Assembly: GCF_000003815.2 (NCBI RefSeq)
Contig: NC_049986.1
Location: 25,438,217-25,502,216, forward strand
Reading direction: 5' to 3'
DNA: 64,000 nt
DNA from: Branchiostoma floridae
Taxonomy: Eukaryota > Chordata > Leptocardii > Amphioxiformes > Branchiostomatidae
Shown: positions 53,335 to 63,825 of the stretch, in pieces
Layout of the letters: each line of letters begins with the position of its first letter
Numbering within the stretch: the stretch's first letter is position 1
Translations under genes and position numbers: made by a program
The notes under the pieces: generated by a model
What the model saw: the letters and a program-made list of their open reading frames with translations, nothing else
What the model was told of the DNA's origin: nothing
Databases searched by the model: none

Positions 53335-56157
53335 ATGGACAACGACACAGTTTTTTTCGTACTGCTGACTTGCCTGGTCGCCTCCGACAGTGTCCAGGGA
53401 ACGCTGCAGTTGTCAGCGAACGTCCCAGAAAACGCTCACGCGGGGGAAACCGTCACCAGCGTTCGGCCGGCCATGGAAGAAGGTCGGGAGGAAGTAAGAT
53501 GTGAAATTGTCGCCGGAGACAAGAACAGACGCTTTCGTGTGACCGACTGCGTGATCCAAGTGGCGCGTCCGTTGGATTACGGCGTCGACCCGAGCTATAA
53601 CCTCACGGTAAACGTCACCGGGTCTTCCGGAAACCCCGAGCAGCTGTATGTTGATGTACAAGTCCAAGACGTGGAGGGATACCCGCCTGTTTACAACGAC
53701 ACGTGCGAAATGCCAGTGTGGACAGAAAAGGGGAAGTCAGACAATTTTTTGTTCGATACGAAATGGACAGCACAGCTGATGACAATGGATATTGGAGAAG
53801 TGTCCATTTCAAAGTACATCAATCACGTTTATAGTAAGGCACCGGTTCCGTTTAGCAAGCAGATGTATGGATACACCGATAACAGTAACTGTTCTGTACA
53901 GTTTGTATGGGAACCCTGGCATGCGTATGACACCAGATTCACTCAGTCATTTTGGGATGCCCAATTGCGTTGCGTGCATTGTTTTAATTCGGTAGATGAG
54001 GAATCTGTCCTCAAATTTGAGCTGCTGCACAGTTATACAGGGTTTGCTCGCATGTGTTATTTAGGGCCTATTCCTCGTACTGATAGATTCTTTATATTGG
54101 CCGGTTCGTTCACACTGTCGTCAATAAAATTGAATCATTTCATGTGCAATCTACCAGACGAAACGTTTGTGGATTTCATAGTAAATGGCAAACGACGCGA
54201 AGTAATCCCTTTGCTTTTCGAATTTGATGTCGAGCCAGTCGGATGTCCCCCTAACAAGTACGGTGTGTTGTGTGACCAGAACTGCACCTGTGAGAACGGT
54301 GCCCGCTGCCATGGGCTGAACGGGGCCTGCAAGTGTCAGCCTGGATGGCAGGGTGTCGTCTGCGACATACCTCACAGTACAGTGGTCATCATCGCGACCA
54401 CTAGCGACTCGCGACAGATTTACATCTCCGGTTCTGTAACGCTGCACTGCAGGGTTTTCCATCTGGCTGCTGACAGGATGATGTGGACATTTCCTAATAA
54501 AACGGAAAAGTGGCTGCAGGGCGCTCAGGAAGATCGTGTAAGGATCCACAACATACAGTCCGAACACAACGGTACCTACACCTGTACTGTGTTAACGGGA
54601 GATGGGGCGGTCGTTAACGCAAGTTATGAGCTTCAGGCCGTCGCTTGTCCTCCCGGAAAAACGGGTGAATCGTGCGAAGAGGAGTGCGTCTGTAGCCATG
54701 GTGGCAGCTGTGACCGGTGGGCCGGCTGTGTGTGTCCGCCGGGATGGACAGGAACCACGTGTCAGACCTCCTGCCCAGTTGGCAGCTACGGACAGGGTTG
54801 CAGCAGGCGGTGTCGGTGTCAGCATGACGCCACCTGCTCCCCTACCGACGGCCGGTGTAACTGCACGGAGGGCTGGTTCGGCAGTAACTGCAGCAGGCCC
54901 TGTCCCGCAGGTCTGTACGGAAGGAAATGTCGGCATGCTTGTGCCTGTAAGAACAGCGCCACGTGCCACAACGTGGACGGGACCTGCACCTGCGTGTCAC
55001 CCTGGACTGGTAAGAGGTGTGATGTCACCGAACACCCCGAAACAGACTCGAACACGTTCCCGTTGTCTCTCCAGATTGTCATACTGATGGTACTGACTCT
55101 CCTTGTTGCTGCAATAGTAGTGTTAATTCTCTACAAACGAAAGAAGGCTACACAGGCGGCAAACGAAGACCGTCTAGAGGAAGCCACAGCTCTACTGGAG
55201 CTGAGAAACATGGAAGACGACCTTGCACAGAGTTTGCAGCCCGGCTGGCTCAACCGATGGGAGAGGAACGCCGATGATCTGACTCTGGACGAACTGGTCG
55301 GGCTGGGCGCGTTCGCACAGATCAGGAGAGGACGGCTTCGCACGGCTGGCGCTGACGTCACGGTGGCGGTCAAGTCCGTCCGCATAGAGGACAGGCGGTG
55401 CTACCGAGCCTTCTGCCGGGAAGTCGCCGCGCTGATAGCCGTGCACGAAAACGGTGAGGAACAAAATACCGGATATCCAAACATCGTCAAGCTCTTTGGG
55501 GTTGTCACGACGTCCACACCGAAGTGTATTCTCCTGGAATTTGCTGCCAAAGGCGAACTTTTGCTCATTCTGAAACAACAACCTCGGCTGAATGGTTCTC
55601 TTGGCAGGTTTGCCCGCTATGCCGTCCAGATATCCCGTGCCCTGGAGGAGCTCCGACGTCTGCGTATCGCTCACGGTGACGTGGCCGCCCGAAACGTCCT
55701 GGTCAGCGGCGATGACGTCGCCAAACTTGCTGACTTCGGTCTAGCTCATGACGTCTACGCCGAGACTACCTACGTGTCCTCAGGCAATGACGACGTCGAC
55801 GAACTTCTGCCCCTGAAGTGGATGGCTCTGGAGTCGCTGGAGTCTCGCGAGTTCACGTGCGAGAGCGACACGTGGTCGTTCGGCGTGCTGCTGTGGGAGA
55901 TCGCCGCCTTCGGGGAGGAGCCCAGCTACCAGCGCCAGCGCCAACTGAGTTGTCCCAAGTTGGTGGGGCTCCTGAGGCAGGGGCTCCGTCTGGACAGGCC
56001 GCCCGGATGTCCGGACAAGCTGTATGACGTCATGAAGTCGTGTTGGCGGGAGGAGCCGTCGGCAAGACCAGAGCCGGCAGAACTGGAGCAGAGGCTGACG
56101 GAATGTGGCCAAGAGATGGACGCACTTCTGGTTGTGGAGAAGGAAACTTCTGTATAG
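53335..56157 (+). CDS. Intronless receptor tyrosine kinase with cadherin-like, EGF, Ig and EGF domains
   Basis: 940 codons in a single exon. Residues 1-22 are a signal peptide. About 25-121 is cadherin-like (VPENAHAGETVTSV, LDYGVDPSYNLTVNV, VQDVEGYPPVYN). 122-300 is not recognised. 304-344 is EGF-like, 350-437 an Ig domain (LHCRVF, MMWTF, NGTYTC), and three EGF-like repeats span 438-562. The transmembrane helix is about 578-600, followed by a KRKK stop. The kinase covers about 650-925: loop GLGAFAQ (656-662), VAVK with K680, HGDVAARN (D782), DFG (800-802), PLKWMALESL and WSFGVLLWEI. All catalytic residues are present, but HRD is HGD and the glycine loop lacks its third Gly. The EGF/Ig/kinase layout is reminiscent of Tie receptors, but the cadherin-like N terminus and lack of FN3 differ. 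The start has A at -3 and directly precedes the signal peptide. Confidence 0.93.
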   Translation: MDNDTVFFVLLTCLVASDSVQGTLQLSANVPENAHAGETVTSVRPAMEEGREEVRCEIVAGDKNRRFRVTDCVIQVARPLDYGVDPSYNLTVNVTGSSGNPEQLYVDVQVQDVEGYPPVYNDTCEMPVWTEKGKSDNFLFDTKWTAQLMTMDIGEVSISKYINHVYSKAPVPFSKQMYGYTDNSNCSVQFVWEPWHAYDTRFTQSFWDAQLRCVHCFNSVDEESVLKFELLHSYTGFARMCYLGPIPRTDRFFILAGSFTLSSIKLNHFMCNLPDETFVDFIVNGKRREVIPLLFEFDVEPVGCPPNKYGVLCDQNCTCENGARCHGLNGACKCQPGWQGVVCDIPHSTVVIIATTSDSRQIYISGSVTLHCRVFHLAADRMMWTFPNKTEKWLQGAQEDRVRIHNIQSEHNGTYTCTVLTGDGAVVNASYELQAVACPPGKTGESCEEECVCSHGGSCDRWAGCVCPPGWTGTTCQTSCPVGSYGQGCSRRCRCQHDATCSPTDGRCNCTEGWFGSNCSRPCPAGLYGRKCRHACACKNSATCHNVDGTCTCVSPWTGKRCDVTEHPETDSNTFPLSLQIVILMVLTLLVAAIVVLILYKRKKATQAANEDRLEEATALLELRNMEDDLAQSLQPGWLNRWERNADDLTLDELVGLGAFAQIRRGRLRTAGADVTVAVKSVRIEDRRCYRAFCREVAALIAVHENGEEQNTGYPNIVKLFGVVTTSTPKCILLEFAAKGELLLILKQQPRLNGSLGRFARYAVQISRALEELRRLRIAHGDVAARNVLVSGDDVAKLADFGLAHDVYAETTYVSSGNDDVDELLPLKWMALESLESREFTCESDTWSFGVLLWEIAAFGEEPSYQRQRQLSCPKLVGLLRQGLRLDRPPGCPDKLYDVMKSCWREEPSARPEPAELEQRLTECGQEMDALLVVEKETSV

Positions 56158-56303
56158 CTGAGGGAGATATGTCGCTATATAATGTTACAATTGATATAAG
56201 AACTTCAGAAATGTTTTCCCGTCTATGAAATGGACAGACTTACTGCTAGGGTTTTTTTTGTGCCTTGTGTCGTGCTTGAAGTCGGGTATTGTTATGTGAT
56301 TGT

Positions 56304-56309
56304 AATAAA
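56304..56309 (+). terminator. Polyadenylation signal of the kinase gene
   Basis: AATAAA about 150 bases after the stop, followed by a T/G-rich stretch (gtgttctgttcgttgt). Confidence 0.7.
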
Positions 56310-57655
56310 GAGCTTACATGTGTTCTGTTCGTTGTACTGTACTAATGTCCACAAGCATTTCATGATAAGCAATAGACTACGTTGGCCTTGGCAAGAAGTT
56401 GAAAAGTCTAATTGACTATGACACGTACTTTGAACATGGCTACAATTCGTAAACTGTAGCCATGCATTCGCTAAATACAAAAGTTGCCTTCTGTGAGGGA
56501 CAACCACCACGCAACTAAAAGTCAAGACCCGAAACTCTACAAGCATTCCTTCTAGGAAGTACATAGATGTACCTTTGACAAGAAGTTGAATAAGAATTCT
56601 ATTTAACTTTCACACGTAGAGTTCTTTGAACATGGCAAAAATTCCATTCGGAACGCCCAAAGTGTCCTACATTTTAGGACAATCACGTGACAATCAAACA
56701 AGAACACATGTTGCAACGATGCGTTTAATAGATATTCTAATCATCTATATACCAGGTACAAATTCCAAGCGAAAGAAATAACAGTTCAGCACTTAGTGTT
56801 ATCAAGTTGGGCGAATTTATTACATTTTCAAAGCTTGAAAGCTTGTTTACGGATTGTCCCAGGGAATAAATATATATCTCTCTGAAAATCTTACAATTTT
56901 GAAAAAAAAGCCTAAATGTCAGTTTATTCTGGGATATTGTTTTATTTTGACGATACGTTCAAATGTGTTGCATTGATTATGCCGTATAGTATGCTGACTT
57001 CCGTGTTTTATGAAATGCAAAATTTGGATTAAATGACCAGAAAACTTGACTTGACCGATACTATGGCACCAAGTTGAGAGTTTTGATCTAAAGGACAACT
57101 ATTTTGAGGGGTTGTGGAACAAGTACTTAGCCTGGGTCAAGGGAATCAAGGGAAATTACATAAAGTCATACATTATATCATAATGGATTGAAAACAAATC
57201 AAGTTTGATGCACTAAATGCACTACGACAACAGGTAGTTACCAGAATGCCGAAAGGTGACCCACAAAACTTCCGTACAGACTAAAGACTATAGACATTAC
57301 ACAAATCACGTAGACATCAGATTTTAAAAACTGCACTACGTCTCAAGGTACCCGAAAGATGAATTGTTATTGTTATTGTGGTGGCTTCCTAAAGGTGATG
57401 ATTTTTTTTTCAGCTTGAACTATTTAGGCTTTACTTTCTAACCCATACATGTTCACGCTATTCCGATTGCGAAGTCACGGAGTTCACCAATCGTACTAAG
57501 TTCTCGTCACGATCGCCGTGTGTCGGAATGGTGTGGCCGTGTCGTCAAGTACTAGTATACAGCAATCACTGTGGCTTATTCGGGTTAGCAACAACAGGTG
57601 GGAGTGGAACTTCTTAACTCTAGATCCAGAAGCACCTTCACTTGTCGCCATATTA
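56310..57655. other. Gene-free stretch
   Basis: Two diverged copies of a segment of about 100-190 bp (aagaagttgaa... ctttgaacatggc; 56393 and 56579). No gene is recognised. Confidence 0.5.
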
Positions 57656-57960
57656 GAGGGTCTGCATGGGGAGGTCCTGACAACGCTTTACGCTAAATTC
57701 GGGATGGCTGACAGGACAGGAAAGACGGAAGTCACTTGTGAACAGTCTTACCGCCCCTACGGCTTCCTGAGCTACGGGACTGATGGATGGATGGATGGAT
57801 GGATGGATGGATGACTACGCTTTACGTTGAATTAAAGAAGGCTACCGAATGCTTCACGCATCATCCCACTACGAATTACGTAAAATAAGATAGCTTCATT
57901 ACGAATTACGGGAAATCAAACAGGTCTCCCTACGCCTTACGGAAAAGAGCATGCAGACCC
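57656..57960. mobile_element. MITE, GAGGGTCTGCA family, copy B, with 6-bp target duplication
   Basis: Ends GAGGGTCTGCATG and CATGCAGACCCTC are perfect 13-bp inverted repeats. ATATTA flanks both sides (57650-57655, 57961-57966). The interior has 'acgctttacg(c/t)t(a/g)aat' twice, 'ctacgaattacg' and a (GATG)n run at 57781-57812. 305 bp, non-coding. Confidence 0.85.
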
Positions 57961-58172
57961 TCATATTACACGCGCACATTTCTACCGATTAGCGTTAACG
58001 ATCGACCTGTCGTCCTTAGGAACAATGATTGGATAGACACAAGTCACATCTGTTTGTCACTTTCGGCCTGCTTCCTTCTTGTAAAGAAGCCGCTTAACTT
58101 GTTCAACCCACTTTTCGTTTATCGTGAAATCCGACCCGAGAACTGTCCCAACAAGGGTTCTCTTTCTCTCTC
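57961..58172. other. Unique stretch up to gap
   Basis: Nothing recognised. Confidence 0.4.
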
Positions 58173-59155
58173 NNNNNNNNNNNNNNNNNNNNNNNNNNNN
58201 NNNNNNNNNNNNNNNNNNNNNNNNNNNNNNNNNNNNNNNNNNNNNNNNNNNNNNNNNNNNNNNNNNNNNNNNNNNNNNNNNNNNNNNNNNNNNNNNNNNN
58301 NNNNNNNNNNNNNNNNNNNNNNNNNNNNNNNNNNNNNNNNNNNNNNNNNNNNNNNNNNNNNNNNNNNNNNNNNNNNNNNNNNNNNNNNNNNNNNNNNNNN
58401 NNNNNNNNNNNNNNNNNNNNNNNNNNNNNNNNNNNNNNNNNNNNNNNNNNNNNNNNNNNNNNNNNNNNNNNNNNNNNNNNNNNNNNNNNNNNNNNNNNNN
58501 NNNNNNNNNNNNNNNNNNNNNNNNNNNNNNNNNNNNNNNNNNNNNNNNNNNNNNNNNNNNNNNNNNNNNNNNNNNNNNNNNNNNNNNNNNNNNNNNNNNN
58601 NNNNNNNNNNNNNNNNNNNNNNNNNNNNNNNNNNNNNNNNNNNNNNNNNNNNNNNNNNNNNNNNNNNNNNNNNNNNNNNNNNNNNNNNNNNNNNNNNNNN
58701 NNNNNNNNNNNNNNNNNNNNNNNNNNNNNNNNNNNNNNNNNNNNNNNNNNNNNNNNNNNNNNNNNNNNNNNNNNNNNNNNNNNNNNNNNNNNNNNNNNNN
58801 NNNNNNNNNNNNNNNNNNNNNNNNNNNNNNNNNNNNNNNNNNNNNNNNNNNNNNNNNNNNNNNNNNNNNNNNNNNNNNNNNNNNNNNNNNNNNNNNNNNN
58901 NNNNNNNNNNNNNNNNNNNNNNNNNNNNNNNNNNNNNNNNNNNNNNNNNNNNNNNNNNNNNNNNNNNNNNNNNNNNNNNNNNNNNNNNNNNNNNNNNNNN
59001 NNNNNNNNNNNNNNNNNNNNNNNNNNNNNNNNNNNNNNNNNNNNNNNNNNNNNNNNNNNNNNNNNNNNNNNNNNNNNNNNNNNNNNNNNNNNNNNNNNNN
59101 NNNNNNNNNNNNNNNNNNNNNNNNNNNNNNNNNNNNNNNNNNNNNNNNNNNNNNN
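58173..59155. other. Assembly gap (983 N)
   Basis: Unsequenced; may hide a 5' exon of the sulfotransferase locus. Confidence 0.99.
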
Positions 59156-59816
59156 GGATGGCCTCCAGTCACAGAGGAATAAGCTAAGACACTTTTTTTT
59201 ACATAGGCAGAGGATTTTGAGTTGTCTAGCGCTAGCAGGTATCTTGTCTTTTTGGGTCAGCTGCGTGGAGGGTAACCTCCAGCATGTCGTCTGTACTCCT
59301 CTGATGCACGTTCTTTTTTCTTCGCCGTAGCTGTTTTTATTATGGATGTTGCTCGTTCCAAAAATGTATAAGCATAAAGAGTTTGATATAATATAAAAGG
59401 AAATCACACACACTTTCTATTGATATATAACACATTAAAATCGATGCAGAAACAACGGAAATATGATCAGCCAAACTTTTCGTGCCGAGTTTAGTAACTG
59501 AGAAAGAAGAGATAAACATTAGATAGACAAACATTATGCAAATAAAGGCCTAATTGGTTTAATCAATAAGAAAATGCTATAATAATTGTCCCCTGCCAAT
59601 GAAGGGAATTTCTTACTTTTCTGATCCGACCTATTGGGGCTGTATCATGAAAATATGAAATAAACTGCTCAATACGGCGTGTAACAGCACAAACACACAG
59701 TATGAGTTGGTACTAAAATTCAAGTGAATTATCCAAGCAACAATTTGGTAGCTAGGCTAGGGAGAACCCCCTCTTTTTTTAGCTTTTACTGTATTCAGTA
59801 CACGTGTGTATTTCAG
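59156..59816. other. AT-rich stretch with one copy of a dispersed repeat
   Basis: 59260-59350 (hairpin ggagggtaacctcc, then gatgcacgtt and ctgtttttattat) shares its ordered blocks with 60344-60530. Confidence 0.5.
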
Positions 59817-60343
59817 GTATGCCGGCAACAGTGTTCTGGACCTACAAGGGAACAAACTTTCCTTCCATTGCTAGCAAGGAGGCGTTAGAGGCCTTACCAG
59901 ACTTTGAGATCTGCGATGACGACATTGCTGTTGTGAGCTTCCCTATAAGACAGGTGAGTAAAGGCACGCCTGTTGATAAGATTCATTATGTTACCTTCAC
60001 AGAAGGGAACATGTCTGTTTTTTGGCTTTGCTTCTTCTTCTTCGCCGCGCAAATAAGGTCAACGACCTGGACCAGACGGCTGTCACCATGGTAACCGGTA
60101 AAGTAGCAGGCACCATGTGGTGTTCGGTTACATAATGTAGCAAATGTCAGATCTAGAGGGGCTTGGGTCACTACATTTGGAAATGTGTTCAAATAAGAAT
60201 GAACAAAACAGTTGCCAGTGTTAGACTACAACATGTGAAGGTAACATTCTGTATTTGCTTGCAAATATTACCTTTCTAGTTAGACATATTTTCATGGCCT
60301 TTATCACAGGAATGCACATGTTATATATAATCACTCTGTGACC

Positions 60344-60530
60344 GGAGGGTAACCTCCGACTAGAGTATTGTTTTTGTCCGATGTGATGAATATTCACATC
60401 TGTATCTCTATGTTCCCTTTGCCGCATTCATATGTAGTTTACCATGTCTGCACGCAGTTGCGCGTTGATGCACGTTGTTGTGTTTTTTCTCGCATGCATT
60501 AGCTATAGCTGTTTTTATTATCGTTGTAAT
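60344..60530. repeat. Second copy of the dispersed ggagggtaacctcc repeat
   Basis: Hairpin ggagggtaacctcc at 60344-60357, then gttgatgcacgttgttgtg and agctgtttttattat in the same order as at 59267-59345. Possibly two ends or copies of one unrecognised transposon. Confidence 0.45.
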
Positions 60531-60719
60531 AACTTCAGAAATCACCTCTATATTCCTGGTATTATGGGACAGGCCATGTGGTTTATGGGTTTGGTAATTA
60601 GCTTATTAAGTTTACTTCGATCTCCAATTAGAATTTACAATGATTATCATAAACTCGATTATATAAACTCTATAGACTTGCTCCCGACCACGCACAGGGG
60701 TTTTACGCAAAATCAGGGT

Positions 60720-60770
60720 TGAGGGTCTGCATAGGGTCCAGACATCGCTTAATTCAGAACTACTTTGCTA
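60720..60770. mobile_element. Solo left end of the GAGGGTCTGCA MITE family
   Basis: gagggtctgcatagggtcc at 60721-60739 matches the 57656 and 45707 ends; no matching right end precedes the array. Confidence 0.45.
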
Positions 60771-60825
60771 CTTTAATCTACAGTCGACTGGCACGGATAA
60801 CGTTTAAAGAGCCGTAGATGTATTC

Positions 60826-62020
60826 TCGCCAACTCTCAACTACAGATGACTTTGCTCATCTTCAACTCCCGACCTCAGATGACTTTGCTCATCACCAACT
60901 CCCGACCTCAGATGACTTTGTTCATCACAAACTCCTGACCTCAGATGACTTTGCTCATCACCAACTCCCTACCTCAAATGACTTTGCTCATCACCAACTC
61001 CCGACCTCAGATAACTTTGCTCATCACCAACTCCCGACCTCAGATGACTTTGCTCATCACTAACTCCCGACCTCAGATGACTTTGCTCATCACCAACTCC
61101 CGACCTCAGATGACTTTGCTCATCACAAACTCCCGACCTCAGATGACTTTGCTCATCACCAACTCCCGACCTCAGATGACTTTGCTCATCACCAACTCCC
61201 GACCTCAGATGACATTGCTCATCACCAACTCCTGACCTCAGATGACTTTGCTCATCACCGACTCCCGACCTCAGATGACTTTGCTCATCACCAACTCCCG
61301 ACCTCAGATGACATTGCTCATCACCAACTCCTGACCTCAGATGACTTTGCTCATCAACAACTCCCGACCTCAGATGACTTTGCTCATCACCAACTCCCGA
61401 CCTCAGATGACTTTGCTCATCACAAACTCCCGACCTCAGATGACTTTGCTCATCACCAACTCCCGACCTCAGATGACTTTGCTCATCACAAACTCCTGAC
61501 CTCAGATGACTTTGCTCATCACCAACTCCCGACCTCAGATGACTTTGCTCATCACAAACTCCTGACCTCAGATGACTTTGCTCATCACAAACTCCTGACC
61601 TCAGATGACGTGGCTCATCACAAACTCCTGACCTCAGATGACTTTGCTCATCACAAACTCCTGACCTCAGATGACTTTGCTCATCACAAACTCCTGACCT
61701 CAGATGACTTTGCTCATCACAAACTCCCGACCTCAGATGACTTTGCTCATCACCAACTCCCGACCTCAGATGACTTTGCTCATCACAAACTCCTGACCTC
61801 AGGTGACTTTGCTCATCACCAACTCCCGACCTCAGATGACTTTGCTCATCACAAACTCCTGACCTCAGATGACGTGGCTCATCACAAACTCCTGACCTCA
61901 GATGACTTTGCTCATCACCGACTCCCGACCTCAGATGACTCTGCTCATCACCAACTCCCGACCTCAGATGACATTGCTCATCACCAACTCCTGACCTCAG
62001 ATGCTTTGCTCATCAACAAC
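60826..62020. repeat. 33-bp minisatellite, about 36 copies, running into a gap
   Basis: The unit begins gacctcagatgactttgctc and continues atcaccaactccc. Multi-unit blocks (for example with gacgtggctc) recur, indicating higher-order expansion. The 3n period keeps frames open; no gene is implied. Confidence 0.96.
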
Positions 62021-62597
62021 NNNNNNNNNNNNNNNNNNNNNNNNNNNNNNNNNNNNNNNNNNNNNNNNNNNNNNNNNNNNNNNNNNNNNNNNNNNNNNNN
62101 NNNNNNNNNNNNNNNNNNNNNNNNNNNNNNNNNNNNNNNNNNNNNNNNNNNNNNNNNNNNNNNNNNNNNNNNNNNNNNNNNNNNNNNNNNNNNNNNNNNN
62201 NNNNNNNNNNNNNNNNNNNNNNNNNNNNNNNNNNNNNNNNNNNNNNNNNNNNNNNNNNNNNNNNNNNNNNNNNNNNNNNNNNNNNNNNNNNNNNNNNNNN
62301 NNNNNNNNNNNNNNNNNNNNNNNNNNNNNNNNNNNNNNNNNNNNNNNNNNNNNNNNNNNNNNNNNNNNNNNNNNNNNNNNNNNNNNNNNNNNNNNNNNNN
62401 NNNNNNNNNNNNNNNNNNNNNNNNNNNNNNNNNNNNNNNNNNNNNNNNNNNNNNNNNNNNNNNNNNNNNNNNNNNNNNNNNNNNNNNNNNNNNNNNNNNN
62501 NNNNNNNNNNNNNNNNNNNNNNNNNNNNNNNNNNNNNNNNNNNNNNNNNNNNNNNNNNNNNNNNNNNNNNNNNNNNNNNNNNNNNNNNNNNNNNNNN
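62021..62597. other. Assembly gap (577 N)
   Basis: The gap interrupts the 33-bp array. Confidence 0.99.
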
Positions 62598-63825
62598 GTA
62601 GAGGAAGCCTGTGAGGATGCCATGGTCGACTATGTGTGGCTGGGGTTTCACTCCTGCACACGTGACATGAGTTAACGTTACAGTAACATTATAAACATGT
62701 ACATCGGCTACTAGAATGTGGTTAATGTGAAGAAATACATCACTTTTTTCAAGGGTCGAACTGGCTTGTTGCGATCATCGCTAAGCTGCTGAGATCGGCT
62801 GGTAAGACGGAGGAGTCGGTGAGCAGTTTGATGCCAGCACCGATAGAACTGAGTCTGAAACCGAACGAGCCGCCCGGTTACGTCACACTCGCTGCCAAGT
62901 CCTCCCCTCGCATCTTAAAGACCCTCCTCCCGATCCGCTTCGCGCCGCGAGGGATATCCAAGCCGCAGAACAAGGTAGAGTGATGATATTTGATATCAAC
63001 AGTTTTTCTTAATTTATTTTGGTAATGCCATAGCCCTAACCATCACATGTTTTAGCGATCCTTTCCTGCCCTTCTTCCTATATTCAGTCCCAGCTACCCC
63101 CCTCCCACAAGGATACGTTATTCCCTGCGGACGGCTGAGTAGTCGCCATAGACTACTTGCCATGGACCACCATTGGACGCAGTGCAATACATGAACAAGA
63201 ACGTTCAAACCTTACCTCTTTTTTCCGGCTAGGTTAAAGGCAAATCAAAGAAAGGCATTTGTATCGTCTGTGAAAGTGTGCAGTATGCACTTCGTATGTT
63301 ATATATTGTGCAAGAAATACAGTTGGGTGGGAAAAACCTCTGGGTCTATTCTCAAGCTGCTGATAGTTGTAACCGTTACATGAAATAGTGCAATATGCAA
63401 TTAGTGCAATATTAGTTTTGCCATCTTCTTGTGCAATATGTTTAAAGAATTTTAAAACAGTCTGTATCTCAGCAGTCCGACGCACACGATTGTTTTTTTT
63501 TTATTATGTCTTACCTTGCACCCTCTGAACGTCGTAAGTCCAGAAAAAGGGTTGACCTCGGTATTTTAATCTTTCATCTTGTATTTGTATGTCTAAAGCT
63601 CAATAAAGATGATTTTGATTCTCTCTCGACCAATAGGCTGCTCAATGCTTAACGCTTATACCATGCTCTCGTTCCCATGGTAGGTTAAAGTGCTGGTGAT
63701 GATGAGAAACCCGAAGGACTCCGCGGTGTCATATTACCACTTCAGCAGGAAACTCGGTCCGCTGCTGGGAGTGGGAGAACCTCCGGCCTGGGAGGAGTAC
63801 GCTCGGGCTTTTGTGGGCGGACAAA

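Larger units (their letters stand above)
59817..63825 (+). pseudogene. Cytosolic sulfotransferase (SULT-like), partial and probably inactivated
   Basis: Exons 59817-59953 (ATG 59819), 62754-62974 and 63684-63825; more lies beyond the window. Exon 1 gives LEALPDFEICDDDIAVVSFP, the SULT N-terminal part. Exon 2 begins SNWLVAIIAKLL and contains SPRILKTLLPIRFAP. Exon 3 has VLVMMRNPKDSAVSYYHF, the intact 3'-phosphate-binding motif for the sulfate donor PAPS. SULTs transfer sulfate from PAPS to hydroxyl or amine groups of small molecules. Two defects are visible. Two extra bases in 'ttccctataagacag' (59939-59953) turn the expected FPKTG loop into FPIRQ and put exon 2 out of frame. The catalytic His of the KTHLP motif is Leu (KTLLP). 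A sequencing error could explain the first but not easily both. Intron 1 contains a large array and a gap that might hide another exon. Confidence 0.72.

Noticed and set aside
53190-53504. 104-residue frame overlapping the kinase start
   Set aside because: No domain; it is at most an upstream open frame of the kinase mRNA.
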